This document shows, piece after piece, positions 1 to 9,700 of a stretch of 64,000 nucleotides of DNA. A program made the position numbers and the translations under genes. The DNA is from an uncultured Prevotellaceae bacterium. Its GTDB lineage: Bacteria > Bacteroidota > Bacteroidia > Bacteroidales > Bacteroidaceae. Position 1 is the stretch's first letter. Every line of letters begins with the position of its first letter. Below the pieces are notes generated by a model. The model was not told the DNA's origin, ran no database searches, and worked only from the letters and a program-made list of their open reading frames with translations. The stretch spans positions 1-64,000 of the forward strand of contig CACXTX010000004.1 of assembly GCA_902770635.1 (NCBI GenBank), in the 5' to 3' direction.

Positions 1-140
1 GGTAAGAGTCAACCTATATAAGTTTTAATGTTTAACCGAGTCAACTAATCTTAGGGTTTAGACATAATGACAGTCAACCCAAATCAGGAAACGTCAGAAA
101 TTCATTAAAAAAATAATTAGAGACTAAAACAATTGAGATT

Positions 141-584
141 ATGAATATTGAGAAAGAACTTTTAATTCAGAAAGCCAAAGAAGGCTATACCGTTTGCCAT
201 GTTGAAAGCTGCCCATTGCGCAACCACTGTCTGCGATGGCTCACAGGTCAGCATGTGCCCAACACACGTAGCACCTACCATTGTGTCAATCCGCACTTCG
301 AAGGTGTGGCAACTACTGACTGCCCGATGTATCGCAACGACCAGAAGGTACGCTTCGCCAAGGGTATGCTGCACCTCTTCACAGATGACATGCCCAAACG
401 TGTGGAGTCTGACGTCCGCTATGGCATCATCAGCCTTACCAATCGCACCTACTACTTCGAATACCGCAACGGCTCGCGCCTCATCCCCCCTGCCCTACAG
501 GAAGACATCCGCAACCTGTTCATCGAAAAAGGATGGACAGGCGAAGTGAAATTCGACGACTATGTAGAGGATTACGACTGGTAG
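141..584 (+). CDS. small Cys-rich protein, DUF6078-like
   Basis: A 147-residue soluble protein with no signal peptide or membrane segment. The first 65 residues carry a cluster of cysteines (motifs VCHVESCPLRNHC and, further on, YHC...TTDCPMY) that could bind a metal; the rest is a mixed acidic/aromatic domain ending EDYDW. The family resemblance is to Bacteroidales proteins listed as DUF6078; this is recalled, not searched, and no function is known to me. It stands alone, is followed by two inverted repeats, and converges with the minus-strand ATPase gene. The start is the only ATG before the Cys cluster. Confidence 0.75.
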   Translation: MNIEKELLIQKAKEGYTVCHVESCPLRNHCLRWLTGQHVPNTRSTYHCVNPHFEGVATTDCPMYRNDQKVRFAKGMLHLFTDDMPKRVESDVRYGIISLTNRTYYFEYRNGSRLIPPALQEDIRNLFIEKGWTGEVKFDDYVEDYDW

Positions 585-607
585 AGAAATAAATCAGAGG
601 GCTGTTC

Positions 608-652
608 TGAAGTGAACCCTTAAGTTATGTCCAACTTTCTGGGTTCACTTCA
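608..652. repeat. 12-bp perfect inverted repeat
   Basis: TGAAGTGAACCC at 608-619 is the exact reverse complement of GGGTTCACTTCA at 641-652, with a 21-nt loop. It lies just past the stop of the Cys-rich gene and could act as its terminator, although there is no clear T-run. The sequence recalls ends of Bacteroidetes insertion sequences, but no transposase is present, so that is only a guess. Confidence 0.6.
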
Positions 653-657
653 AAAAT

Positions 658-703
658 GGCAAGCGACTTCATCGATTACTGACGTCACTGAGATGGGCTT
701 GCC
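658..703 (-). terminator. hairpin after the AAA ATPase gene
   Basis: GGCAAGC (658-664) pairs with GCTTGCC (697-703), with the palindrome TGACGTCA (680-687) inside the loop. On the minus strand the hairpin is followed by ATTTTTG, so it may end transcription of the ATPase gene, whose stop is at 705. The loop is long for an intrinsic terminator, so confidence is moderate. Confidence 0.45.
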
Positions 704-704
704 T

Positions 705-1910
705 TTAGTAGAGAAATCCAAAAGCCCATAATGGAATCTTACGTAAAGAAGCTGAGTCTATATCATCAGCTGCTACATAAGAATGAGGTTCATTAGTTAT
801 TTGGGTAAAACCTTTATCTGCACCGCCTATCTCAATAATTATATCATGGTCAACTCGCAAATCTCCTTTTTTGAATCCTGCGTATTCTACTATATGGCCA
901 GCAGCTGCTAATTGATTGGCAAGAAAAGTTTCTCGAACAGTACCAATTTCAGGACGGCCAGGATTAAGCGTATACAGCAAATTACTATTATCCAGGTATA
1001 TCTTGTCTGGTTTCTGCAGATCAGTCACACTCGTCAGATCGGTAAATAGCCTTTTAATCAGACAAGCCTCTTCCAAATAGGCCAGATATTTAAGGACAGT
1101 AGTTCGCATCATTCCTGTTGATTTCGATAGTTTTGCAATATCCACCTCGTATGGAGTCATCTGGGAGATAACTGTTAGTAGGGCCTTAACTTTACGAGTA
1201 GTACCAACCTCCATATTACGATATTTGGTCAATTCTACATCTATAATATAGTTTATGACATTTTCCAATTTGTCATAGTAATCCTGCTTACCCTCAAAAA
1301 AGAAAGGGTAATAGCCAAAATCCAAATAACGCTTAAAATGTTCTAGAGGATGGCATTTAGATTTTACTTGAATGCAAAACTTATCTGGGGCTTCCAATAG
1401 TTGTTCCAAACTTATAGGATCAATTCCCAATTCCATGTCGAGGCGTAGAAACTCCCGGAAAGACAATCCTGGCATATCATATATTGCAATACGACGCGAA
1501 AGGTCTGCTTGTCCGTCATTCATTTGAACGAGTGAAGAGCCACTAAGCACTATATGAAGTTCTTGATGCAAGTCATAAATTTCTTTTATCTCATGACTCC
1601 AACCAGGATATTTATGCACCTCGTCTATAAAGAGCCATTTCCCTCCTATCTTAACAAAGTTATCAGCCAAATCAACCAAAGAATGGGTTGTAAAGTAACT
1701 TGTATCTGCAGAGCAATATAGTACATGACGATCACCAAGTTCAAAGTGATTTCTAATATATTGCTTCATCAATGTTGACTTTCCCACACCTTTGGGGCCT
1801 CTGATAATAATAAGCCTTGCATTCCAATTAATATGTTTCATAAGAGTACGCACATACTCCATTGGAACCAAAGAGAGGTAAGCATCATGACGTTCAAATA
1901 TTCTTTCCAT
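705..1910 (-). CDS. AAA ATPase with DUF4143 C-terminal domain
   Basis: A 401-residue protein of the AAA_14/DUF4143 family common in Bacteroidetes. Walker A is GPKGVGKST at residues 38-46, Walker B KWLFIDEVHKYPGW follows near residue 90, and a helix-turn-helix-like stretch (DIAKLSKSTGMMRTTVLKYL) precedes the C-terminal DUF4143 region, which ends in a nuclease-like D...E pattern (VDHDIIIEIGG). The reading frame continues upstream to 2060, but a perfect promoter at 2030-2061 lies inside that extension, so the ATG at 1910 is the likely start, with a leader of about 110 nt. The biological role of these lone ATPases is unknown; links to mobile DNA or toxin functions have been suggested for relatives. 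It is a single-gene unit. Confidence 0.85.
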   Translation of the reverse strand: MERIFERHDAYLSLVPMEYVRTLMKHINWNARLIIIRGPKGVGKSTLMKQYIRNHFELGDRHVLYCSADTSYFTTHSLVDLADNFVKIGGKWLFIDEVHKYPGWSHEIKEIYDLHQELHIVLSGSSLVQMNDGQADLSRRIAIYDMPGLSFREFLRLDMELGIDPISLEQLLEAPDKFCIQVKSKCHPLEHFKRYLDFGYYPFFFEGKQDYYDKLENVINYIIDVELTKYRNMEVGTTRKVKALLTVISQMTPYEVDIAKLSKSTGMMRTTVLKYLAYLEEACLIKRLFTDLTSVTDLQKPDKIYLDNSNLLYTLNPGRPEIGTVRETFLANQLAAAGHIVEYAGFKKGDLRVDHDIIIEIGGADKGFTQITNEPHSYVAADDIDSASLRKIPLWAFGFLY

Positions 1911-2029
1911 ATTTACGCTATTTATATCATTTATGTGTTTCCTGTAATGAACTCTTTTACTTGCAATGTGTTCACTAGAAAGAACGTTTTTTGCTCTGAA
2001 GTGTATTCTAGAGAAAACGCTTTCGGTGG

Positions 2030-2061
2030 CAAAGTTAAATAAAATATATGAAAGAAGCAAA
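2030..2061 (-). promoter_or_regulatory. Bacteroidetes-type promoter for the AAA ATPase
   Basis: On the minus strand a -33 box TTTG (2058-2061), a 20-bp spacer and a -7 box TAACTTTG (2030-2037) match the sigma-ABfr consensus exactly. The start site should be near 2023. Confidence 0.8.
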
Positions 2062-2108
2062 TAATTTATAGATAAATGTCAGAAATAAGGATGGGTTATT
2101 CCAAAATA

Positions 2109-2165
2109 CACTCGGAGTAACAAATTTTTCTTTCGGAGAAAATATATTTCTATTCGGAGTATTGG
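2109..2165. repeat. 21-bp phased repeat with CGGAG core
   Basis: Three CGGAG cores begin at 2113, 2134 and 2155, spaced exactly 21 bp, each followed by an A/T-rich stretch. The middle of the array (AATTTTTCTTTCGGAG) recurs in inverted form at 22901-22917. The array is about 50 bp upstream of the -33 box of the ATPase promoter and just beyond the terminator of the C10 protease gene. Confidence 0.8.
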
Positions 2166-2183
2166 GGGCACGTCTTTTCATGA

Positions 2184-2224
2184 ATAAAAAACAGGGCAAG
2201 AACGTACATTGTTCCTGCCCTGTT
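2184..2224 (-). terminator. terminator of the SusCD-protease operon
   Basis: AACAGGGCAAGAAC (2190-2203) pairs with GTTCCTGCCCTGTT (2211-2224) with one mismatch; on the minus strand the stem is followed by TTTTTTATTC. It sits just after the protease stop. Confidence 0.85.
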
Positions 2225-2250
2225 GATTATCTACAGATAAAAGAATTCTG

Positions 2251-3942
2251 TTATTTTATAATCACCTTCTTCACCTCATTCCCTTGCTTACGAATCAATA
2301 ATCCCTTGGTTTCAGGAGTAACCTCACGTCCCTGCAGGTCAAAGAAACGAGCTGAGGCATCAGACTGTGTAGCAGTTAGTGCCTGAATAGCTGTAGGTAC
2401 AGGAACATGATCCACCTCCTCTTTATTATCTATTGTTACGGAACGGTCTTCATGGATCGTAATAGTATAGGCATTGTATTTTCCACCAATTTGCCTAAGA
2501 GCCTGATATGTTGGCTCTTGAATTGCCTTGGATGCAAAATATGCGTAGTAAGTGCCTACAGAAAGATCATCAAGAAGATGTTCACTTGACTTAAAACTAT
2601 ATCCAGTGCCGCTTTGTACGGGTTCGACGTCTTTACTTGTATCAAGGAATGGCAGTAAATAACGTTCGCTACCATCAGTCTTTTCAAAATAGAGACCCAT
2701 AACCCCATAGAAGGTTAAATGATGGATGTTAAAAGCAGTAAAATCAGAAATTTTCAGCCTCTTAAACACACTTTGCGACAGTGTTTCTGCAACAGTAACA
2801 CCCCATGTGGATTTGTATTCCTCTTCTTCTGTAGGAACAGGATTCGTTCTAAGTCCTATCACCATGCTTTGATCCTCTGAAAATGAAGATTTCTCACCTT
2901 CCGGAGTTAACACATCAATAGCTGTCCAACAGTCACCTTTTCCACTCCATCCCCAGTTCACGAAAACATTGTCTTCTTCGTCGATGCCATGTAGCACAAA
3001 AGCATGTCCACCTTCAGACGCATCCTGTCCGCCATAAAGAATAGGACGACCTGCTTCTAACTCCGCACGAATAAGCTGCATCCATTCCTCATTACCACAA
3101 AACTTACGTTCCAAAGCACGTACAGCCAGAGAGTCGCACTTGAAGTTATGACTTAATGCTGCTCCTGTTCTAGAAAGGATAGCTCCACTGGACTTAGCAT
3201 CGTAATTCATATGAACAGCTACACCACAATCATATAGCAATTGAGCTATAGCCTCCTTTTTTTCCTCTGGAAGGAAGATAGGATTGAAATAAGTGTCTTC
3301 ATACAATGTCCAATCGTAAGTGCTGTTTAACTCAACGTAATGTTGGGCTATACCATCGGAAATAGTGTAATACCCTTCCCCCTCACTACTGTCAGGATAT
3401 TTGTAATAATAGAGCACCTGAGCCAATGCAGTAGCTACACAGCCTGATGGAGGAAGAGTTCCTTTATCATCAACAGCAGGACATTTCTTGTTAAAAGGAT
3501 CTCTTTGATTCCATTTGCATGTCAGAAATGGCTCAACCTTGATTTTAGACGCACGGTGAGACAAGGCATAATCTGTCTTGCCAGATGCCAAATCCCTTGC
3601 CAGAACCTGAGATATGGCATTGAGCCACCATTTCATGCCACAAGGAATATCATTGAAATCAAAAAACTGATCGGAGTAAGCCAATACCGGGCGTAAACGC
3701 TGATCGTTGCTGACAACAACGAATCCCGAATTGTCACTTCCCAATATAGTGTACATCGGATCCTGTTTTAGCACCTCAACAGCGTTCAGGTCTTGCGCTC
3801 GATGTTGTGAGCCATCAATTCCATGCAGCTTTTGTAACTTTTGCAAAGCAATCTGCTTTACCTCCTGTTGACTGCGAGTCTGCGCGGAAGTTGTTGCTGT
3901 AAAAGCCAGGAAGGCAAAAACTATTGCAAATAATCTTGTCAT
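2251..3942 (-). CDS. secreted C10 (streptopain/SpeB-type) cysteine protease
   Basis: A 563-residue exported protease. Residues 1-20 are a signal peptide (ending TTSAQ); residues about 21-135 form a Spi-like inhibitory propeptide typical of Bacteroides and Prevotella C10 enzymes. The catalytic Cys is C168 in PPSGCVATALAQ, the His is H313 in EGGHAFVLHGI, and VFVNWGWSGKGDCW (about 326-339) supplies the Asn/Trp wall; the Cys-His spacing agrees with streptopain. A C-terminal extension of about 190 residues ends in a beta-rich tail (FFDLQGREV...KGLLIRKQG...KKVIIK) that looks like a type A secretion/sorting tail. It is last in the SusC-SusD-lipoprotein operon but separated from it by a strong hairpin terminator, and no TAnnTTTG box is seen in the short gap, so read-through may set its level. 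It probably cuts surface or environmental proteins. Confidence 0.92.
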   Translation of the reverse strand: MTRLFAIVFAFLAFTATTSAQTRSQQEVKQIALQKLQKLHGIDGSQHRAQDLNAVEVLKQDPMYTILGSDNSGFVVVSNDQRLRPVLAYSDQFFDFNDIPCGMKWWLNAISQVLARDLASGKTDYALSHRASKIKVEPFLTCKWNQRDPFNKKCPAVDDKGTLPPSGCVATALAQVLYYYKYPDSSEGEGYYTISDGIAQHYVELNSTYDWTLYEDTYFNPIFLPEEKKEAIAQLLYDCGVAVHMNYDAKSSGAILSRTGAALSHNFKCDSLAVRALERKFCGNEEWMQLIRAELEAGRPILYGGQDASEGGHAFVLHGIDEEDNVFVNWGWSGKGDCWTAIDVLTPEGEKSSFSEDQSMVIGLRTNPVPTEEEEYKSTWGVTVAETLSQSVFKRLKISDFTAFNIHHLTFYGVMGLYFEKTDGSERYLLPFLDTSKDVEPVQSGTGYSFKSSEHLLDDLSVGTYYAYFASKAIQEPTYQALRQIGGKYNAYTITIHEDRSVTIDNKEEVDHVPVPTAIQALTATQSDASARFFDLQGREVTPETKGLLIRKQGNEVKKVIIK

Positions 3943-3977
3943 AGGTGTTATTAATAAGAGATAGATTTAAAAACGGG

Positions 3978-4009
3978 AAAAAGTGCGCAAACTAAATTGC
4001 GCACTTTTT
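3978..4009 (-). terminator. terminator between lipoprotein and protease genes
   Basis: AAAAAGTGCGCAA (3978-3990) and TTGCGCACTTTTT (3997-4009) form a perfect 13-bp stem with a 6-nt loop and flanking A/T runs, a strong bidirectional intrinsic terminator placed inside what otherwise reads as one operon. Confidence 0.9.
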
Positions 4010-4027
4010 ATAGAGAGAAATAAGAAC

Positions 4028-5005
4028 TTACTTTGCACCAGGCCAACCATCAGTCCACTGGAATGCGAATGTGAAGCCTTGATAATAGCCATCACCATTC
4101 CAGATACCGAACATACTTGCTTGATAAATATTCTCCTGACGCACAATAGTGAAGCGAGAAGCATATTTCTCAGGCCAGCAGAATACGAAGGAGCCCTCAG
4201 AAGCATGAGTAAACTGAGACACGATTCCGTTAGCACTACCATCAGTTACCAACGTCATATCATAGTTCTCATCAAGTGTAAACTCAATGTCAGTAGCACC
4301 AGAGCAATCACTTCCATACAAGTAACTCCAAGGAGTTACAATACGGTACTTGTTGGTACCCAGACCATTTAGGATGGGCACATTCTCTGCCATTGCTGGA
4401 TCTGCAAATACTGTATAATCCACAAACATACATGAACCACACTGAACCCACGTCAGATTCTTCTTGAAGGTGATCGTTGTCTGGAGTTTATAGTTTTCCA
4501 ACTTCTTCTGGTAAGTTTCATAAGCAACCGACTGAATTTCGTATGCGACAGAATCCTCATGTGTAGATTGCGGGGTCAAAGGTTCTGGCTCTTCAACCAC
4601 CTCAAAGCCAAAAGCTTTAGAATCAAGCGTCAGCCTGACAGCCTGATTGACGCCAGGAACAAGTTCCTCTTTAAAGTGAATGGGGAATAAAGCGGTGTTA
4701 GAACCATCTTCAAACGTAACCTCATCAGGTGTGGATATCACACTGGGATCTGTCATTGCTACCTTTACAGGAATTGTAACCTTGCCACTTTTAGTACCAC
4801 GGGTAATTGTAACATTTACATCCGTACCCTTCAGTTGGTCGGTACCCTCAAAGGTATAAGATATCGTTTTATTGGAAAAGCTATAGGTCTGGCCATTGCC
4901 CAACTCTGCAGAAGACGCCTGATCCCAATATCCGCTGTCACTGCACGATGTCAGCATTCCGCTGAGCAGTGCGGCTGCAACTAATAATGATTTATTAAGT
5001 TTCAT
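4028..5005 (-). CDS. SusCD-associated surface lipoprotein, unknown ligand
   Basis: A 325-residue lipoprotein: the signal peptide ends MLTSC with the lipidated Cys at residue 21. Residues about 40-135 look like a Calx-beta/DUF-type beta-sandwich (VNVTITRGTKSGKVTIPVKV, then VTFEDGSNTALFPIHF); the C-terminal half is a second beta-rich domain ending FAFQWTDGWPGAK, with YQGFTF just before. It follows susD by 26 bp in the same operon, the usual place for a surface binding lipoprotein (SusE/F position). I do not recognise a named family. In this operon, which has a protease and no glycosidase, it may hold peptides or proteins at the surface; this is inference. Confidence 0.8.
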   Translation of the reverse strand: MKLNKSLLVAAALLSGMLTSCSDSGYWDQASSAELGNGQTYSFSNKTISYTFEGTDQLKGTDVNVTITRGTKSGKVTIPVKVAMTDPSVISTPDEVTFEDGSNTALFPIHFKEELVPGVNQAVRLTLDSKAFGFEVVEEPEPLTPQSTHEDSVAYEIQSVAYETYQKKLENYKLQTTITFKKNLTWVQCGSCMFVDYTVFADPAMAENVPILNGLGTNKYRIVTPWSYLYGSDCSGATDIEFTLDENYDMTLVTDGSANGIVSQFTHASEGSFVFCWPEKYASRFTIVRQENIYQASMFGIWNGDGYYQGFTFAFQWTDGWPGAK

Positions 5006-5031
5006 AATCTAATCGTTTTTTAGTGTTTAAA

Positions 5032-6705
5032 TTAGTTTACAGGAACTGGAATAAGAGTTGGTGTTCCCAAGTTGTTATCACCCTCATTGATGAGTTTGTT
5101 AGCCTGAATTTCCTCATCAGGAATCTGATAAATCAGATAGTTGATATCAGTTCCAGTTATACTACCATTACCATTCTTTACAGACTGGATAGCAGCACGC
5201 TCACCCTCTACTGTATCTACAATACGATAGTTGTAGTTCTCCAGCTTCCTGTCTGGGTCAACCGTAGTAAACTTCGTGCTAGCGCGGTCAATACCCTTAC
5301 GCAGACGGAGCAAGTCAAAGTAAGCAAGGCCTTCACCCCAAAGTTCGATACGACGCTGAATCCATACCTCATCTTGAATTTCTTTATCAGAAGAACCTTC
5401 GCAAGAATACTGTGGGTCACGATAGGTCTTCACAAAATTTTCAAGAGTAGTCTTTCCTTGAGAAGCATTACCACTCATAGCCTGAGCCTCTGCGAGAATA
5501 AGGTACATCTCCTCAATACGCATCAAAGGAATATCATTGGCATTGGTTGAAGTACCCAGTTCTTCCTTATAAGGAGCAAACTTCACCTGAGCATAAGGAG
5601 GAGTTCCTTTAGAATTTACATAAGCCTGCTGCTGAGATGAAAGGTTATTGCTCTTACTATTTGCATCAAGGAACCAACCCTTACGTGCATCAGAAGGATT
5701 AATCTCCTCATACAGCGAAGGATTAATCATACGCCAAGCACCTACACTGGCATAACCATAGTTGAACGAACCCATGTGAGAAGGCCAGTTAACAATAGCC
5801 GATGTAACAACACGATCGGTCTCTGAAATAAAGATACCCCACATCCAGTTGTTCTCAGTCATCTTGATGAAACCAGGCTTCTTTGCACCCTCGAATGAAA
5901 GCGGAGTAGCATCTGAGTTATCAATAGCAGCCTGAGCATCTGAAGCTGCAGCACTCCAGTTCTGCATTACCAGATTAACACGGGCACGAAGACCATAGGC
6001 AACAGCCAAATCTACATAGCGCTTGTCTGAACGTATTTCACTGGAAGCTGTAAGAAGTTTAATGGCCAAATCCAGATCCTTCATGATCTGTTCATAAACT
6101 TCACCAACTGTGTTACGGGCGATACCGTTCACACCGGCCTCTGTAGCATTGGTGTCAAGAATAATAGGTACACCAGGAGCGTCCTCGTTACCTTTATAGG
6201 TAAACTGGAACTGCTGAATCAGATTGAAATAATCAAACGCACGGATGCACAATGCCTGAGCCAGATAGAACTGCAATGTAGAATTCTCCGTTTCTGCATC
6301 AATCTGACCTACCACAGCATTTGCGGCATAAACCTGATTATAATAGTTAACCCATGCATAGTAAGATCCATAAGCACTCAAGCCGCGATCGCCCAATGAC
6401 AAACCAGAAGAATACCAGTTATAGCCAATATCGAAACCTATAAAGTCAATGCCTCGGCTGTCGAGAAACAACATCATTGACGCATGTCCAAAGTCATGAT
6501 GAGCATTAGTAAAACTCTTCTGACAAACACTGAACATGGTTGTGATACCCGTCACACTTGCACTTACTTTCGACGGGTCGTTGGCAGCAACTTCGGCCTT
6601 CTGGTCAGCAGTAACCGTACCTCCCTGAGGAGCTGTGTCCAAATCAGCACAGCTTACTGTCAACGCACTGGCAACAGCCAGATAAAATATTTTGTTCATT
6701 TTCAT
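5032..6705 (-). CDS. SusD/RagB family nutrient-binding lipoprotein
   Basis: A 557-residue SusD-like protein, the lid of a SusCD importer on the outer face of the outer membrane. The lipobox TVSC puts the lipid on Cys19. The N-terminal TPR-like part (ALCIRAFDYFNLIQQF; DLAVAYGLRARVNLVMQNW) and the C-terminal signature EMYLILAEAQAMSGN followed by RRIELWGEGLAYFDLLR are classic SusD/RagB. It starts 22 bp after susC. The substrate cannot be read from sequence; RagB of Porphyromonas, in the same family, handles oligopeptides, which would fit the protease in this operon. Confidence 0.95.
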   Translation of the reverse strand: MKMNKIFYLAVASALTVSCADLDTAPQGGTVTADQKAEVAANDPSKVSASVTGITTMFSVCQKSFTNAHHDFGHASMMLFLDSRGIDFIGFDIGYNWYSSGLSLGDRGLSAYGSYYAWVNYYNQVYAANAVVGQIDAETENSTLQFYLAQALCIRAFDYFNLIQQFQFTYKGNEDAPGVPIILDTNATEAGVNGIARNTVGEVYEQIMKDLDLAIKLLTASSEIRSDKRYVDLAVAYGLRARVNLVMQNWSAAASDAQAAIDNSDATPLSFEGAKKPGFIKMTENNWMWGIFISETDRVVTSAIVNWPSHMGSFNYGYASVGAWRMINPSLYEEINPSDARKGWFLDANSKSNNLSSQQQAYVNSKGTPPYAQVKFAPYKEELGTSTNANDIPLMRIEEMYLILAEAQAMSGNASQGKTTLENFVKTYRDPQYSCEGSSDKEIQDEVWIQRRIELWGEGLAYFDLLRLRKGIDRASTKFTTVDPDRKLENYNYRIVDTVEGERAAIQSVKNGNGSITGTDINYLIYQIPDEEIQANKLINEGDNNLGTPTLIPVPVN

Positions 6706-6727
6706 AATTCTATACGTTTTCTGTTGT

Positions 6728-9700
6728 TTAGAATGTTACTTTAACACCACCGCTGATAGAGCGGATAGCTGAGTAGTACTTGTTCTGCGAAGAAATTACG
6801 CCAATACGTGGGTCAAGACCCTTGCGAGCGCTAAACAAGGCAACATTGTCAGCTGAGCAGTAGAAGCGAACAGCATCCAACTTGATACGTCTTGTGATAG
6901 ACTTGGGTAAGGTATAGCCCACCGTTATGTTGTTAATTGACAAATAATTTGAAGATACCAACCAACGGTCAGACTGCGAATTGGTGTAAAGATCACCTAC
7001 TGCAATACGAGGAACATTAGTATTCGTATTGGTTGGAGTCCAAGCATTCAAGATATCCTTGTGCCAAGCCTGACCAGTGGTACTGCTGGTACCAGAATGC
7101 ATCAAACTCTGATAACCGTTATCATAAAGCTTACCACCTAACTGATAAGAAGCCTGGAAGGAAACATCAAAGCCATAAGCCTCCAAAGATGCGCCAAAAC
7201 CACCATTGAACTTAGGCTGCAGATTACCAGTAGCCTGACGGTTAGAAGTACGAGCCACACTCCAGTCGGTAGTAGCGTACTCAACGTCATTATCATCCTT
7301 GGCCCAATAGAGAGCCATACCGGTAGTGGGATCAACACCTGCATACTTAACAAAATAATACTCATACATTGAGTGACCCTCACGATAGATGCGAGAACCA
7401 TCAATCAGCTCTCCTTCAAGGTCGGGATGAAGCTCGAGAATCTCATTGCTGTTGTGAGTGATATTGAAATCAAGGGCTAAGGTAACATCCTTAGTGTTAA
7501 TCAGCTTAGAGTGTAACTCAATTTCAATACCACGGTTACGCATAGAACCGATATTCATTGGGATTGATGCATAACCATTTGACGGAGCAACAGGCTTATT
7601 GTACAACATGTCCTTGGTAGTACGATTATAGTAATCGATAGAACCCGAGAGTTTACCTTTCCAGAATTCAAAATCTACAGCCAAGTCGAAGGCATTACTC
7701 TTCTCCCATGTCAACTCCTTGTTACCTTTATAAGTCAAAGTAGCGTCTGAGAACACACCATCTGCACCAGTCATTGAGTACTGATCAACATAAGCATAGC
7801 TATTGCCGATATTGTCATTACCCTGCTGACCGAAAGAAGCACGGAGTTTCAGGAAATCAATCCACTTAGCGTTCTCCAAGAATTTCTCCTTACCCAAGTT
7901 CCATGCAGCAGAAGCTGACCAGAAGGTACCCCAACGATTGTCCTTGTGGAAACGTGAAGAACCATCAGTACGCAAGCTGACACTAGCAAAATACTTCTCC
8001 ATAAAATCGTAATTAATACGACCAATCCAAGAACGCATTGCATAGGAACCCTCAGAACCATAACCACGACGCTGGTCGATAGAATTATTTACAGCCCATG
8101 AACCTGCACGATAAAGGTTCTTACCATAAGCAGTTGACGACTCTGATTTGTAGTCATAGGTCTCATATACACCTAAGATGTCGAAACTGTGCTTGTCTGC
8201 AAAGGTATGACGATAAGTTGCCATATACTGCTGAGTGATACCCAAAGTACGATCGTGCTCCTGCTCGGCCTCACCACCTGAAGCCTTGCTCTGTCCATAA
8301 AGAGGACTGGTAGCCATGTGGAAACGAGTATTATCAAGGTTAACACCCAGGTTATAAGTCAGTTTCAACCCCTGAATAGGAGTGATATCAACACCCCAAC
8401 GGCTGTTGAAGATATCCATCAAATAATCATTTGTCTGATAGGTCAGGTCACCGATTGGGTTGGCAATAGCCATCGTGTTACGAGTGAAGTTTCCAGTTGT
8501 ACCATCACCATAATCGTAAACAGGATTACTTCCATTATACATAATCTGTCCATCGGCATCACGAGTATAGAAAGGATATACAGGACCCAGCGTAGCAGCA
8601 ACACCGAAAGCATTACCAGAAGAGTTGCTCTCAGTCTGGTCGTCAGGATAGTTGCTAGTAGAGTTGGTATAACTAACATTAGCACGTAAATTCAACCAGT
8701 CCTTTGCCTTGTATTCAACATTCAAACGAGTAGAGATACGCTCGAAACCAGAACCAACAATAACACCTTCATCTTTCAAATAACCAGCTCCGAAGTAATA
8801 TGACAGGCGGTCAGTACCACCACTTACACCAGCCTTATATTCCTGACGCAGGCCATTACGGAAACTTTCCTTCTGCCAGTCATCAGGAGTATAGAAATAC
8901 TCTCCATCGCTGTAACCCAACTTGGCATTGGGGTTTAACGCACCACCTACATTGAACAGGCTCTCCCCATCAGGAAGTGTCCAGATACGATAACCCGTAG
9001 AGCTAGGAACAACACTGTTGGCAAAAGCGTGAGCAGCATCGGCGTTATAGCCTAAGTTATAAATAGCATTATTGTAGTTAGTACGATAAAGCTGCTCATA
9101 GTACTGTGCTGTATTCTCAATCACATCCATTGTGGTAAACTCACGTGAGTTTGAACCCCAGCTGGCCTCAAATGTCACCTTAGCCTCTGTGTTGGTACGA
9201 CCACGCTTAGTGGTAATCATAACAACACCGTTAGCACCACGTGCACCGTAAAGTGAAGCAGCGGCAGCATCCTTCAAAACAGAAATCTGCTCAATGTCCT
9301 GTGGGTCGATAGCAGAAATATCACCATCGTAAGGCATACCATCCAACACATACAATGGAGACATACTAGCATTGATTGATCCATAACCACGAATGCGAAG
9401 CGTAGAAGAAGTACCAGGCTGACCTGTTGAAGAGGTAGCTGTTACACCGGCAATGTTACCTGCCAATGCATTTGTAATGTTAGATACCTGGCGAACTTCA
9501 ATCTTACTAGCATCAATAGCAGATGCAGCACCAGTGAACTGTGACTTCTTGGCAGTACCATAAGCCACAACAATCACCTCATCGAGGGCTTTCTGATCGC
9601 TAGTCAGCATGATACGCATGTTGGGACGAGCCGTAATTTCAATTGGCTCCATACCTACGTAAGTGATACGCAAGGTATTCTTACCTGCAGGACATGTCAG

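Noticed and set aside
1..140. Repeated AGTCAAC words before the first gene
   Set aside because: GAGTCAAC at 6 and 39 and AGTCAACCC at 72 are irregularly spaced and too short to support a named element.
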